Part shown: positions 36,134-44,861 of the stretch, piece after piece | Numbering within the stretch: the stretch's first letter is position 1 | How the letters are laid out: every line of letters begins with the position of its first letter | Assembly: GCF_000340475.1 (NCBI RefSeq) | Contig: NZ_CM001792.1 | Span: 2,874,271-2,938,270, forward strand | From: Oceanobacillus kimchii X50 | GTDB taxonomy: Bacteria; Bacillota; Bacilli; Bacillales; Amphibacillaceae | Length of the DNA: 64,000 bases | Direction of reading: 5' to 3' | Notes under the pieces: model-generated | Seen by the model: only the letters and a program-made list of their open reading frames with translations | Database searches by the model: none | What the model was told of the DNA's origin: nothing | Position numbers and translations under genes: made by a program

Positions 36134-36829
36134 TTATTTTTGTCCGTAGTAAGCATCTCCACCATGCTTACGTAAATAGTGTTTATCTAAAATCCGATTC
36201 GGCAATTCCGGTGCAAACCGGTTTAGTTCGCGAGCAAACAAATTCATTTTTGCCACTTCTTCTAGTACCACGCTATTTACAACTGCTGATTTAACATCTT
36301 TACCCCAAGTAAACGGTGCATGACCATGAAGTAAAACACCTGGGATTTCTAACACATCTAGTCCACGTTCTTCAAAAGTTTCTATAATTACATGTCCTGT
36401 TTCAGCCTCATACCCACGGTCAATCTCTTCTTGAGTCAAAAATCGAGCACAAGGTACCGCACCATAAAAGGTATCTGCGTGTGTAGTTCCCATCACCGGT
36501 ACATCAAGACCTGCTTGAGCCCAGATAGTTGCCCAGGTAGAATGCGTGTGAACAATGCCACCTAGTTCAGGGTAACGTTTGTAAAGGACAGCGTGAGTTG
36601 CTGTATCAGATGAAGGATTTAGTTCCCCTTCGACAACATTTCCTTCTAAATCAACAACAACCATATCGCTGGCTTTCATTGTTTCGTAATCAACACCACT
36701 AGGTTTTATGACAAACAAACCACTTTCACGATCAAAGGCACTAGCGTTTCCCCATGTATATTTAACAAGGCCCTGTTTAGGCAAATCTAAATTTGCTTGA
36801 AAGACTTCTTCTTTTAACTGTTCTAACAT
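36134..36829 (-). CDS. araD: L-ribulose-5-phosphate 4-epimerase
   Basis: A 231-residue class II aldolase-fold epimerase converting L-ribulose 5-phosphate to D-xylulose 5-phosphate. Clear motifs are [15 protein letters not shown] near residue 22, IKPSGVDYE near 42, [34 protein letters not shown] with the zinc His pair near 95, [15 protein letters not shown] near 115, and [11 protein letters not shown] near 167 carrying the third metal His. The end, [14 protein letters not shown], matches bacterial AraD. GGAGG lies before the ATG, and araB ends 20 nt upstream. Confidence 0.96.
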   Translation of the reverse strand: MLEQLKEEVFQANLDLPKQGLVKYTWGNASAFDRESGLFVIKPSGVDYETMKASDMVVVDLEGNVVEGELNPSSDTATHAVLYKRYPELGGIVHTHSTWATIWAQAGLDVPVMGTTHADTFYGAVPCARFLTQEEIDRGYEAETGHVIIETFEERGLDVLEIPGVLLHGHAPFTWGKDVKSAVVNSVVLEEVAKMNLFARELNRFAPELPNRILDKHYLRKHGGDAYYGQK

Positions 36830-36849
36830 GTCGGATCCTCCTATCTCAT

Positions 36850-38460
36850 TTATTCTTTAAAATTGTCTACTGCAGCTTCTTCTATGGCTAAACCTTTTTT
36901 ATAACGTTCCATAAACTTTTCAAAGCCTTCCACATCTATTCCATCAGGATAAATTTCTTTCGCAGATGCATTTTTAAAGACTTTTCCATCAAGGAATTCT
37001 TCTAAACTCTCATTTTGTTGTCTATTTCTCATGTAAGAAGCTAGAATCGCAACTCCCCATGCTCCACCGTCTCCAGCTGTTTCCATAACAGATACTGGGA
37101 CATTCATAGCAGCAGATACAATCTTCTGCCCTACTAATGGCGTTTTAAATAAGCCACCATGTGCTAGGATGGAATCAATTGAAACCTTTTCCTCTTTCGT
37201 CAAAATATCCATTCCAATTTTCAAAGCACCAAATGCTGTAAATAGGTGTGTTCGCATAAAGTTTGCTAGATTAAAATTACTTTCCGGAGAGCGGACAAAT
37301 AACGGTCGCCCTTTTTCTATTCCTGTAATATTTTCCCCTGAAAGGTATCCGTAACTAAGTAAACCACCACCATCTGGATCCGCTTTCATCACTTCCCCTA
37401 ACATTACTTCAAATAATTGATCTGTATCCACAGTCTGCCCCATCGCTTCATAAAATTCACGGAACAAACCAATCCAGGCATTGAGATCGCTCGAGCAATT
37501 ATTGGCATGAACCATTGCAACTGGGCTACCACTCGGTGTCGTCACCATATCAATTTCCGGGTAAACATTCTCAAGTTCATTTTCCATCACAATCATGGCA
37601 AATACCGAAGTTCCTACAGAGACATTTCCTGTGCGCTTCCTTACACTATTGGTAGCGACCATCCCCGTACCCGCATCACCTTCGGGTGGACAAAACGGTA
37701 TTCCTGGTTGTAGATTTTTTGATTTATCAAGAATTTCCGCTCCAACTTGAGTTAGTTTACCTGCCTCTTCTCCCCCGTTAAGAACATTTGGAAGGATGTC
37801 ATTCAATTGCCACGGGTACTGTTTACTATCAATTTTTTTATTAAATAGTTCCATCATTGGCTGATTATAGTCTTTCGTTGATTTGTCTATTGGAAACATC
37901 CCAGAAGCATCACCAATACCAATCACTTTTTCTCCAGTTAATAACCAATGAATAAAACCGGATAAAGTTGTAATTAAGTCAATACGAGGGAGATGTTTTT
38001 CCTCATTTAATATCGCTTGATAAAGATGAGCAATACTCCATCTTTCTGGAATATTGAAATGGAATAAATCCGTTAGTTCTTCTGCTGCAACAGTTGTTGT
38101 TGAATTGCGCCATGTCCTGAAAGGCACTAATAGCTCTCCAGTTTTATCGAAGGCCATGTATCCATGCATCATTGCAGACACTCCAACAGAACCTATCGTA
38201 CGGATAGTAATGCCATAATCTCGCTCTACATTTTGTTTCATTTCACTATAAGCTGTCTGTAGTCCTGTTACTATATCAACTAAGTTGTACGTCCAAAAAC
38301 CATTTTCTAAATCATTTTCCCATTCAAAACTACCAGAAGCTACTGTTCCAAATTCATTATCTATTAAAACTGCTTTTATTCGAGTAGAACCAAATTCGAT
38401 ACCAAGTGACGTTTCACCCTTAGCAATCAACTCTTTGATTTGTGCTTGATTTTTCTCCAA
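36850..38460 (-). CDS. araB: ribulokinase (FGGY family)
   Basis: A 536-residue sugar kinase that phosphorylates L-ribulose in the araBDA operon. FGGY features include [17 protein letters not shown] near residue 17, [27 protein letters not shown] near 92-118, [10 protein letters not shown] near 182, [31 protein letters not shown] near 258-288 and the C-terminal [15 protein letters not shown] near 465. This is the longer kinase type of Lactobacillus-like arabinose operons, and the N-terminal ATPase loop is GSTR rather than the common GTxS. Translation starts at TTG (38460), 7 nt after GGGGAG. It is the first gene after the AraR-controlled promoter. Confidence 0.92.
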   Translation of the reverse strand: MEKNQAQIKELIAKGETSLGIEFGSTRIKAVLIDNEFGTVASGSFEWENDLENGFWTYNLVDIVTGLQTAYSEMKQNVERDYGITIRTIGSVGVSAMMHGYMAFDKTGELLVPFRTWRNSTTTVAAEELTDLFHFNIPERWSIAHLYQAILNEEKHLPRIDLITTLSGFIHWLLTGEKVIGIGDASGMFPIDKSTKDYNQPMMELFNKKIDSKQYPWQLNDILPNVLNGGEEAGKLTQVGAEILDKSKNLQPGIPFCPPEGDAGTGMVATNSVRKRTGNVSVGTSVFAMIVMENELENVYPEIDMVTTPSGSPVAMVHANNCSSDLNAWIGLFREFYEAMGQTVDTDQLFEVMLGEVMKADPDGGGLLSYGYLSGENITGIEKGRPLFVRSPESNFNLANFMRTHLFTAFGALKIGMDILTKEEKVSIDSILAHGGLFKTPLVGQKIVSAAMNVPVSVMETAGDGGAWGVAILASYMRNRQQNESLEEFLDGKVFKNASAKEIYPDGIDVEGFEKFMERYKKGLAIEEAAVDNFKE

Positions 38461-38474
38461 GTTAATCTCCCCTC

Positions 38475-38488
38475 TGATAGCGTCTTCA
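38475..38488 (-). promoter_or_regulatory. cre site in the araB leader
   Basis: On the minus strand TGAAGACGCTATCA agrees with the CcpA consensus TGNAANCGNWNNCA at all but one specified position. It lies 15 nt before the araB start and downstream of the promoter, so bound CcpA would act as a roadblock. Confidence 0.55.
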
Positions 38489-38555
38489 TAAATTAATATG
38501 AAAAATTATGCGCTTTCTTTTTAATTCGTGGTATTTATTCACTCTGATTAAGTAC

Positions 38556-38584
38556 AGTTTAAAACTTGTGCGTACATTTGTCAA
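38556..38584 (-). promoter_or_regulatory. araBDA promoter
   Basis: On the minus strand: TTGACA (38579-38584), a 17-nt spacer and TAAACT (38556-38561). An AraR box fills the spacer. Confidence 0.75.
38564..38579. promoter_or_regulatory. AraR box 1
   Basis: ACTTGTGCGTACATTT matches 12 of 16 positions of the Bacillus AraR operator ATTTGTACGTACAAAT. It lies inside the araB promoter. Confidence 0.6.
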
Positions 38585-38594
38585 ACACAAATAA

Positions 38595-38610
38595 ATATAT
38601 ACGAACAAGT
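38595..38610. promoter_or_regulatory. AraR box 2
   Basis: ATATATACGAACAAGT; its complement ACTTGTTCGTATATAT matches the AraR operator at 12 of 16 positions. Its centre is 31 bp (three helix turns) from box 1, which suits cooperative binding. Confidence 0.55.
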
Positions 38611-38713
38611 TATTTATTCAGCTTTCTATTTCTAGAAAAAATTAATTCTCTAAACCTTCATTTGATATCTAGAAACAGCTATCTTCTTTTCAACACTTCG
38701 AAACTATGTCAAA

Positions 38714-38729
38714 ATATGTACATACAAGT
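38714..38729. promoter_or_regulatory. AraR box 3, upstream of araR
   Basis: ATATGTACATACAAGT matches the AraR operator at 13 of 16 positions and lies 46 nt before araR, so it should give autorepression. Confidence 0.6.
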
Positions 38730-38774
38730 ATCTCAACAGGACGTTCAGGCACGAACAAAAAGGAAGTGTTATTC

Positions 38775-39863
38775 ATGAAACCTAAGTATCAAGTCATCAT
38801 AGACGATATGAAAAGTAAAATTATTTCAGGAGAATACAATGTATTAGAAAAAATTCCTACAGAATCCGCCTTGCAACATAGGTATAATGTAAGTCGTCAC
38901 ACTGTCCGTAAAGCTATTCTAGAATTGTCTAATGAAGGGTTTTTACGAAGTGAAAAAGGATCCGGCACTTATGTAAGCAACCTTTATCAATCTAAACTTA
39001 GCGGAAATACTAGTAACAAAAAAACAATTGGTGTAATTACGACTTACATCTCTGATTATATTTTTCCATCGATTATTCGAGGCATTGAACGTAGACTAAA
39101 TGAAGATAATTATTCTTTACTATTAGCTAGTACAAACAATGATGTAGAACAAGAAAAAAAAGCATTAGAGATGATGCTATCTTATGGAGTAGATGGCTTA
39201 ATTGTTGAACCAACGAAGAGTAATTTATATAACCCAAATATATCCTATTATTTATTACTTATGGAGCAAGATATTCCTTTCGTTATGATTAATGCTTATT
39301 ATGAAGAATTGGATGTACCATTTTTACGTTTAGATGATGTACAATCCAGTTATCTCGCAACCAAAGAGTTGATTTCAAAAGGACATAGACAGATTGGTCT
39401 TATTTCAAAAGAGGATGATTTACAAGGAAAGTACCGGATGAAAGGGTATATTAAAGCTCTTGGAGAAACAAAATTGCGTTTTCAACCTGAAAATGTGTTC
39501 TCTTACAATACAGAAACAAAAGCAAACTTATCTAATGACTTAAAAGATTTTATTAGTGAGAATAGAGATTTTTTAACTGCAATTGTATGCTATAACGATG
39601 AGGTTGGTTTAGTTGTTGCCAATTTATGTAAACAGCTCGGGATATCCATCCCAGAGGAATTATCTATTATTGGACAGGACAATTCATATATTGCTCAAAA
39701 TGCGAATATCAAACTTACAACCTTGACGCACCCCCAAGAACAAATGGGAAATGATGCAGCAGACTGGGTTATTAGGAAATTACAAGGAAAGAAAGACTTA
39801 CCTAAAGAGCATTATTATCAACCAGATTTAATTAAAGGGGAAACTATAAAAGAAATAGATTAA
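38775..39863 (+). CDS. araR: AraR arabinose repressor (GntR head, LacI-type body)
   Basis: A 362-residue chimeric repressor. The N-terminal GntR winged helix (residues 1-70) has YQVIIDDMKSKIISGEYNV, IPTESALQHRYNVSRHTVRKAILELSNEGFLRSEKGSGTYV. A LacI/periplasmic-binding-like effector domain follows (residues 80-362; TIGVITTYISDYIFPSIIRGIE, DGLIVEPTKSN, YNDEVGLVVANLC, LTTLTHPQEQMG). This fusion is the hallmark of Firmicute AraR, which releases DNA on binding L-arabinose. The ATG at 38775 has AAAGGAAG 8 nt upstream. It is divergent from araBDA, and three operator-like boxes lie between them. Confidence 0.94.
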   Translation: MKPKYQVIIDDMKSKIISGEYNVLEKIPTESALQHRYNVSRHTVRKAILELSNEGFLRSEKGSGTYVSNLYQSKLSGNTSNKKTIGVITTYISDYIFPSIIRGIERRLNEDNYSLLLASTNNDVEQEKKALEMMLSYGVDGLIVEPTKSNLYNPNISYYLLLMEQDIPFVMINAYYEELDVPFLRLDDVQSSYLATKELISKGHRQIGLISKEDDLQGKYRMKGYIKALGETKLRFQPENVFSYNTETKANLSNDLKDFISENRDFLTAIVCYNDEVGLVVANLCKQLGISIPEELSIIGQDNSYIAQNANIKLTTLTHPQEQMGNDAADWVIRKLQGKKDLPKEHYYQPDLIKGETIKEID

Positions 39864-39875
39864 AGTAAAGCTTCC

Positions 39876-39985
39876 TTCAATGAGTGGAGATTCGTTCTTC
39901 CTCCATTGAATGTTATTCCTGCAAAAAAATTATCCGTTAGCAATGGAGATTAAAAAGAGTAACATTCGTATTTCAAATATAATTT
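39876..39985. repeat. truncated copy of the Bacillaceae intergenic repeat
   Basis: The part TTCCTGCAAAAAAATTATCCGTTAGCAATGGAGATTAAAAAGAG..AACATTCG aligns with the 3' end of the element at 32862-33013, including the flanking AACATTCG. A hairpin TTCAAT..GGAG/CTCC..ATTGAA (39879-39909) precedes it and may serve as the araR terminator. The remainder of the gap to 40135 shows nothing clear. Confidence 0.5.
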
Positions 39986-40135
39986 CTTATTACGAAATAT
40001 TCTATGCACTAAGTAATTCAGTTATTCTTCAAGTCAGTTACTTTTTATTGCCGTTTTATTTATAAAATCAAACATTTTTCGCATATTTAGAATACATTCA
40101 AATTCTTAAATTGAATCCTAAACCAACATCCATTA

Positions 40136-40151
40136 AAATGTTCGTACACAT
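40136..40151 (+). promoter_or_regulatory. AraR-box-like sequence upstream of the sarcosine-oxidase-like gene
   Basis: AAATGTTCGTACACAT matches the AraR operator at 12 of 16 positions, as well as boxes 1 and 2 do, and lies 22 nt before the gene start. Confidence 0.3.
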
Positions 40152-40172
40152 AGTAAAGGAGATGGGTTAATC

Positions 40173-41300
40173 TTGATTTATGACATTGCAATTATTGGAG
40201 CAGGATCAATGGGATTATCAGCAGGATACTATCTTTCAAAAGCTGGAAAAACGGTAGCACTTATTGACTCGAATGATCCACCTCATACAGAAGGTTCTCA
40301 TCATGGAGAAACCCGTATTATACGACATGCATATGGTGAGGGCGCAGCATATGTACCTTTGGCATTGAGGTCGCAAGAATTGTGGAACGACCTTAATCAA
40401 ACGTTTAATCAAGATGTGTTCCACCAAACAGGTGTATTAAATATAGGACCGGAGAATTCTGTATTTTTACATAATGTGATACAATCTGCTCGTCAATATA
40501 ATTTACAAACTGAGATTCTATCAGCAGAGCAAATAAATAATAGATGGCCAGGATATCACTTACCAAATCATTTAATGGGGGTTTATGAAATTAATTCTGG
40601 AGTGTTAATGAGTGAAAATGCCCTTCAGACTTATCGAGAACTTGCTACAGCACTTGGCGCTACAATTTATACAAATACATGTATTCACCGTTTGGATGTA
40701 ACGAATCAACGCATCACAATTCATTCATCTAGTAATACGATTAAAGCAAAACAGCTTATCATAACTGCTGGGAAAGGAACGAATCAAATCCTATCCTTAC
40801 TTGGCTATCAGCTTCCGTTATTTCCAATACGTAAAACGTTCTCGTGGTTCTCAGCAGCCGAATCTATTTATCATTCTGATATCTTTCCTGCTTGGTCCTT
40901 TGATAATGGAAACGAAACATATTACGGCTTCCCGAGTATTGATAAAGCTGGTATAAAAGTTGGCAGACATGATGGTGGCCAACCTGTGAAGGCAGATGAA
41001 CCTTTGAAAAAATTTGGTACATATTCCGAAGACGAACAAGATGTCAGCCAATTTGTTCATCGATATATGTCTCCTGAATTACAGCATAGACAAGGAAAAG
41101 TATGCACTTATACGAATACACCAGATGGCAATTTCATCATAGATCGACTTCCAAACTATCAACATGTACTAGTCGCTTGTGGGTTCTCTGGTCACGGATT
41201 CAAATTTAGCAGCGGCGTAGGAGAATTATTGAGTCAATTAGCCATTCGAGGAAAAACTAGTTTGGATATATCCCATTTTTCTTTAAATAGATTCGCATGA
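40173..41300 (+). CDS. FAD-dependent oxidase of the monomeric sarcosine oxidase / N-methyltryptophan oxidase family
   Basis: A 375-residue flavoprotein. The N-terminal dinucleotide motif IAIIGAGSMGLSAGYYLSKAG (residues 5-25), SHHGETRIIRHAYGEG near 42 and the GKVCTYTNTPDGNFIIDRLP stretch near 309 are typical of monomeric sarcosine oxidase. The Cys in KVCTYTNTPD is the residue that carries FAD covalently in that family. Such enzymes oxidise N-methyl amino acids to amino acid, formaldehyde and peroxide. Formaldehyde release is notable because hxlA-hxlB lie 3 kb away. Translation starts at TTG (40173), 11 nt after AAAGGAG. Sarcosine, N-methyltryptophan or another N-methyl or fructosyl amine could be the substrate. 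Confidence 0.85.
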   Translation: MIYDIAIIGAGSMGLSAGYYLSKAGKTVALIDSNDPPHTEGSHHGETRIIRHAYGEGAAYVPLALRSQELWNDLNQTFNQDVFHQTGVLNIGPENSVFLHNVIQSARQYNLQTEILSAEQINNRWPGYHLPNHLMGVYEINSGVLMSENALQTYRELATALGATIYTNTCIHRLDVTNQRITIHSSSNTIKAKQLIITAGKGTNQILSLLGYQLPLFPIRKTFSWFSAAESIYHSDIFPAWSFDNGNETYYGFPSIDKAGIKVGRHDGGQPVKADEPLKKFGTYSEDEQDVSQFVHRYMSPELQHRQGKVCTYTNTPDGNFIIDRLPNYQHVLVACGFSGHGFKFSSGVGELLSQLAIRGKTSLDISHFSLNRFA

Positions 41301-41306
41301 ATTTAA

Positions 41307-41346
41307 AAACAAGGAACGCTGGCAACATCGGTTCCTTGTTTTTTAA
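41307..41346 (+). terminator. intrinsic terminator
   Basis: AACAAGGAAC (41309-41318) pairs perfectly with GTTCCTTGTT (41331-41340), followed by TTTT. It separates the oxidase gene from convergent queE. Confidence 0.85.
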
Positions 41347-41353
41347 TATAGGA

Positions 41354-42076
41354 TTAAACCCCCCGCTTGTTCCCCCACAAATAAGTGTGTAATTGTGGTA
41401 ATACTCGAACATCCTTAAGTAACTTATTTTCCATCACACGATCGATCAATTTCTCATATTTCTCCAATAGATCAGATAATAAGCTTTCATTCTCATTCGC
41501 TTCTAGATTATCATTTCCTACCTGTAGAAATAATGTAACAGATGGATATCTTTCATGTATTTGTTCTGCGTAGGCCAAATCCTCTTCATCAAAAATAACG
41601 ACTTTCAAACTAAAATGTCCATCTTGTTCCTTATGTAATCTCTCAATAATGTAATCAAGCGTAGTAAAATTAATTTTCATTCCTGAACTTGGTGGCTTAG
41701 GAGATAATGTTAGATCATCTATTTTTGTAAACCAATTTTGCCATCTACTTCCCTGTGTTTCCAGAGCGACTTCTATTTGGTGTTGATGCAATAAATCGAC
41801 CAAACTATCTATTTGCTTCAATAATCCAGGGTTTCCACCTGAAATCGTTACGTGGCCAAATTTGTTGCCTCCTACTTCTTTTAAAGAATCAAAAATTTCT
41901 GCTGGTTCCAACATTTGAATCGAGTCTTTTTCCGATCCATCCCATGTAAATTTAGAATCACACCAAGAACAGGAATAATCACAGCCTGCAGTACGCACAA
42001 ACATCGTTTTTCTGCCAATGACCATACCTTCCCCTTGAATAGTAGGACCGAATATTTCTAAAACAGGAATCTTCAT
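41354..42076 (-). CDS. queE: 7-carboxy-7-deazaguanine synthase
   Basis: A 240-residue radical SAM enzyme that contracts 6-carboxytetrahydropterin to 7-carboxy-7-deazaguanine in queuosine synthesis. The N-terminus VLEIFGPTIQGEG, the iron-sulfur motif CDYSCSWCDSKFTW (CxxxCxxC form, near residues 32-45), TISGGNPGL near 98 and LETQGSRWQNW are characteristic. It overlaps the end of queD by ATGA, so the two are coupled. The operon is behind a preQ1 riboswitch. The partners queC and queF are not in this window. Confidence 0.93.
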   Translation of the reverse strand: MKIPVLEIFGPTIQGEGMVIGRKTMFVRTAGCDYSCSWCDSKFTWDGSEKDSIQMLEPAEIFDSLKEVGGNKFGHVTISGGNPGLLKQIDSLVDLLHQHQIEVALETQGSRWQNWFTKIDDLTLSPKPPSSGMKINFTTLDYIIERLHKEQDGHFSLKVVIFDEEDLAYAEQIHERYPSVTLFLQVGNDNLEANENESLLSDLLEKYEKLIDRVMENKLLKDVRVLPQLHTYLWGNKRGV

Positions 42077-42510
42077 GTTGATTTCTCCCCTCTCGGACGA
42101 TAGATACAGTAACTAGTAGGAGTTTCTCGTAAATAAACCTGTATACATTTCGGTTTATTTTGCAAACCATCTAAATAATCCTGAATGATTTCATAAATTT
42201 TACGAGAGACTACTTCTGTGGTTGGAAAGTCAATTGCTTGTTCATCTGAAAAAGCAGAATCATGATTGATTACTCCATGATCAAAGCGTTTATGAATCAA
42301 ATCCTTAATCTGTTTAAAATTTACTAAAAATCCAGTTTCATCGAGTTCATCTCCAACAACTGTTATATTTGTAAAATACGTGTGTCCATGCATTTGTTGA
42401 CACTTACCTGCTTGATCTTGTGGAATATAATGAGCTGCTGAAAAATGAAAATCCTTATTAAGTTCATAAGCATACGAATGGGGGATAACAGGATATATTT
42501 GTTGCATCAT
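42073..42510 (-). CDS. queD: 6-carboxy-5,6,7,8-tetrahydropterin synthase
   Basis: A 145-residue member of the 6-pyruvoyl-tetrahydropterin synthase fold that makes 6-carboxytetrahydropterin from dihydroneopterin triphosphate. The zinc ligands are in FSAAHYI near residue 24 and MHGHTYF near 40, followed by LVNFKQIKDLI, FDHGVINHD and ETPTSYC. Seven-aa spacing and strong GGGGGAG support the first ATG; a second ATG follows immediately. Its start overlaps the stop of an 18-codon upstream frame (TGATG type), and queE begins inside its last codons. Confidence 0.93.
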   Translation of the reverse strand: MMQQIYPVIPHSYAYELNKDFHFSAAHYIPQDQAGKCQQMHGHTYFTNITVVGDELDETGFLVNFKQIKDLIHKRFDHGVINHDSAFSDEQAIDFPTTEVVSRKIYEIIQDYLDGLQNKPKCIQVYLRETPTSYCIYRPRGEKST

Positions 42511-42563
42511 TTCAATCTCCCCCTTATTTGTTGAACAATAGAAACTTTCGGCTTTTTAAACAT
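42507..42563 (-). CDS. 18-residue upstream ORF, possible leader peptide of queD
   Basis: ATG with a good ribosome site (GAGAGGAGA, 6 nt upstream) opens a frame for MFKKPKVSIVQQIRGRLK, whose TGA stop overlaps the queD ATG. The peptide is strongly basic. It could couple translation to queD or be chance. Another open stretch of 33 codons (42565-42666) ends one base before it, but has no ribosome site. Confidence 0.35.
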   Translation of the reverse strand: MFKKPKVSIVQQIRGRLK

Positions 42564-42671
42564 ATTATTTCTCCTCTCTTTTCCTCAAATATGAATCCAT
42601 CCCATATAAAAAAGAAGAAGAAAATAATGTTTGCTGATGAGTGACCGTTTTACTTTCACAGTCCATACAAT

Positions 42672-42703
42672 CAAAAAAAACAACACAAAGAAGCGTGTTG
42701 TTT
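42672..42703 (-). terminator. preQ1-controlled terminator
   Basis: On the minus strand ACAACAC pairs with GTGTTGT around GCTTCTTT and is followed by eight T. It lies directly after the preQ1 aptamer and before queD. Confidence 0.85.
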
Positions 42704-42705
42704 AT

Positions 42706-42746
42706 CTCCTTAGTTTTTTATAGAGGGATTTAAATCGCGAACCTCT
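42706..42746 (-). ncRNA. preQ1-I riboswitch
   Basis: On the minus strand AGAGGTTCGCGATTTAAATC is followed by CCTCTATAAAAAACTAAGGAG. This is the classic class I preQ1 aptamer: stem AGAGG/CCTCT, and an A-rich tail AAAAAACTAA that folds back onto the loop. With the terminator just downstream it should stop queD-queE transcription when preQ1 is abundant. The adjoining 230 nt upstream to hxlR hold only AT-rich promoter-like sequence. Confidence 0.9.
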
Positions 42747-42978
42747 CCTACAATACTGCAGTGTTCTATTTAATTCACAACGTTAGATTAACATATTTCC
42801 GCTTGAAAATATAGGTAAGTTTACTTTGATTTTAATAGTTTTACCAATGTTCTATACTTTGAATATTTTATTTTATGAACATTTAAATAATTCCTCTTAT
42901 TTGATGCACACAAATATAAACGATATAATTTTTTACAATCGTTCAGATAGCTATCGTTATTTTGAAAGGAGAAAAAGC

Positions 42979-43353
42979 ATGGGACATGTTTGCAATAGAG
43001 ATTTCAACTGTGAAAAAGAATTAACATTAGCAGTAATTGGCGGTAAGTGGAAAATGCTAATTCTTTGGTATTTAGGAAAAGAAGGTACGAAGCGATTTAA
43101 CGAGTTGAAATCACTCATGCCTAATATTACCCAGCGTATGCTCGTAAATCAGCTTCGAGAATTAGAATCTGACTTTATTGTTCATCGTGAAGTTTATCCC
43201 GTCGTACCTCCGAAAGTAGAATATTCGCTGACGGAACGAGGAGAAACATTAATGCCGATATTAGAAGCAATGTATGATTGGGGTAAAGATTACAAAGATT
43301 TTTTAGAAGACCATCTAGATCGTTCTAAAGAAAATTCAACGAATAACACATAA
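42979..43353 (+). CDS. hxlR: HxlR, activator of the hxlAB formaldehyde operon
   Basis: A 124-residue winged-helix regulator, the founding type of the HxlR family. The sequence [38 protein letters not shown] is nearly that of B. subtilis HxlR from memory, as is [17 protein letters not shown] use the ATG at 42979 with AAAGGAG 7 nt upstream; the frame is open further upstream but without a ribosome site. In B. subtilis it activates hxlAB when formaldehyde is present. Here it lies just upstream of hxlA-hxlB on the same strand with its own gap of 170 nt. Confidence 0.93.
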   Translation: MGHVCNRDFNCEKELTLAVIGGKWKMLILWYLGKEGTKRFNELKSLMPNITQRMLVNQLRELESDFIVHREVYPVVPPKVEYSLTERGETLMPILEAMYDWGKDYKDFLEDHLDRSKENSTNNT

Positions 43354-43450
43354 TCAACCATGTACAAATGTATATGGTTTTTTATTTGCAACAAATAATC
43401 CTGATTTTTACAGTATACTTTTTGTCACTATATGAGTTAAAAGTGCGTAC

Positions 43451-43479
43451 TTCCGTTCATGATAGTTAGAACTTATAAT
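43451..43479 (+). promoter_or_regulatory. hxlAB promoter (activator-dependent type)
   Basis: A perfect TATAAT (43474-43479) has a poor -35, TTCCGT, at 17-nt spacing, as expected for a promoter needing HxlR. The sequence AAGTGCGTACTT just upstream may be part of the HxlR site. Confidence 0.5.
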
Positions 43480-43523
43480 GGACATCATACTTTAAAGTTA
43501 ACCAAAGAAAGGAAGAGTTCAAT

Positions 43524-44156
43524 ATGAAATTACAACTAGCATTAGATCTTGTCAACATTCCAGAAGCAATCGAATTAGTAAAGGAAGTTGAATCATATAT
43601 TGACATCGTAGAAATTGGCACACCCGTCGTTATTAATGAAGGACTTAAAGCAGTAAAAGAAATGAAGGCTGCTTTCCCGAACTTAACGGTATTAGCTGAT
43701 CTCAAAATTATGGATGCAGCTGGATATGAAGTAAGTCAAGCTTCTCAAGCAGGAGCTGATATTATTACAATTCTTGGTACAGCCGAAGATCAATCGATCA
43801 AAGGAGCCGTGGAAGAAGCAAAAAAACATAACAAAAAGATCCTTGTCGATATGATTGCCGTAAAAGATATTGAAACACGTGCAAAAGAATTAGATGAACT
43901 AGGTGTAGATTACATCTGTGTACACACTGGCTATGATTTACAAGCTGTAGGTAAGAACTCTTTTGAAGATCTTGCAACCATTAAAAGTGTTGTTAAACAA
44001 GCCCAAACAGCTATCGCAGGCGGAATCAAGCAAGAAACACTTACAGAAGTAATTAAGCACCAACCCGACCTCATCATTGTAGGTGGCGGAATCACAAGCA
44101 AAGAAGATAAACAAGCCGTTGCTCGTGAAATGAAAGAATTAATCCAATTAGGATAG
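43524..44156 (+). CDS. hxlA: 3-hexulose-6-phosphate synthase
   Basis: A 210-residue TIM-barrel enzyme of the ribulose monophosphate pathway: it joins formaldehyde to ribulose 5-phosphate. Signatures are KLQLALDLVNIPEAIELV at the start, VEIGTPVVINEGL near residue 35, LADLKIMDAAGYEVSQA near 60 (catalytic Asp-Lys-Asp-type cluster), ILVDMIAVKD near 110 and VGGGITSKEDK near 185. It is followed after 9 nt by hxlB. In a non-methylotroph this detoxifies formaldehyde, here possibly also from the nearby sarcosine-oxidase-like enzyme. Confidence 0.95.
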   Translation: MKLQLALDLVNIPEAIELVKEVESYIDIVEIGTPVVINEGLKAVKEMKAAFPNLTVLADLKIMDAAGYEVSQASQAGADIITILGTAEDQSIKGAVEEAKKHNKKILVDMIAVKDIETRAKELDELGVDYICVHTGYDLQAVGKNSFEDLATIKSVVKQAQTAIAGGIKQETLTEVIKHQPDLIIVGGGITSKEDKQAVAREMKELIQLG

Positions 44157-44165
44157 TGATAAATA

Positions 44166-44723
44166 ATGAAAACAACACAGTATGCTTCTGAAATCATACA
44201 GGAATTAAGCCAGTCAATCCGGTTAATTTCTGATAATGAATCAGAGAAATTAATAGATAGTATCACAGAATCTAATAAAATTTTTGTCGCTGGTGCCGGA
44301 AGATCTGGGTTTATGGGAAAATCTTTTGTGATGAGAATGATGCATATGGGAATTGATGCATATGTAGTGGGAGAAACCGTAACTGCTAATTTAGAAGAAA
44401 ACGACTTGTTAATTATCGGATCAGGTTCAGGAGAAACAAAAACCTTAGTTTCCATCGCTGAAAAAGCCAAAAACTTTAGGGGCACGGTTGCGGTAGTAAC
44501 TACTGCACCGGAATCCACAATTGGAAAGTTAGCAGATATTGTAGTTCATTTACCCGGAGCTACGAAAAATCACACAGAAAATAATTACCAAACTATCCAA
44601 CCAATGGGCTCTCTTTTTGAGCAAACAATGATGTTATTTTACGATGCTCTAATTCTGAAGTTTATGAACAAAAAAGGATTAGATTCTCAGACCATGTACG
44701 GCAAGCACGCAAATCTCGAATAA
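44166..44723 (+). CDS. hxlB: 6-phospho-3-hexuloisomerase
   Basis: A 185-residue SIS-domain isomerase that turns hexulose 6-phosphate into fructose 6-phosphate. The sugar-binding pattern VAGAGRSGFMGKSFVMRMMHMGIDAYVVGETVT (residues 41-73) and IIGSGSGETKTLVSIAEKAK near 83-102 are typical. MGSLFEQTMMLFYDALI near 143 and the ending ANLE also match. It directly follows hxlA and ends before a strong terminator. Confidence 0.95.
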   Translation: MKTTQYASEIIQELSQSIRLISDNESEKLIDSITESNKIFVAGAGRSGFMGKSFVMRMMHMGIDAYVVGETVTANLEENDLLIIGSGSGETKTLVSIAEKAKNFRGTVAVVTTAPESTIGKLADIVVHLPGATKNHTENNYQTIQPMGSLFEQTMMLFYDALILKFMNKKGLDSQTMYGKHANLE

Positions 44724-44793
44724 TTCACAGAGAGTTATATAATTAATCACAAAAATATTTTGGGATTAATTACGTAAATCTGCTTGCTAGTTA

Positions 44794-44833
44794 GCCCTGG
44801 TTTGCTATTAAATGCAAACCAGGGCATTTTGTT
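44794..44833 (+). terminator. intrinsic terminator of hxlAB
   Basis: GCCCTGGTTTGC (44794-44805) pairs perfectly with GCAAACCAGGGC (44814-44825), followed by ATTTTGTTTT. Confidence 0.88.
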
Positions 44834-44861
44834 TTCCAACTTATTTTAGATTTAACTTTGT

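Noticed and set aside
36097..36165. Longer N-terminus of araA
   Set aside because: It would overlap araD, lacks a ribosome site and adds residues not seen in the family; the ATG at 36096 has a good site.
42565..42666. 33-codon ORF between the preQ1 terminator and queD
   Set aside because: No ribosome binding site and the start lies directly against the terminator T-run; mentioned only as context.
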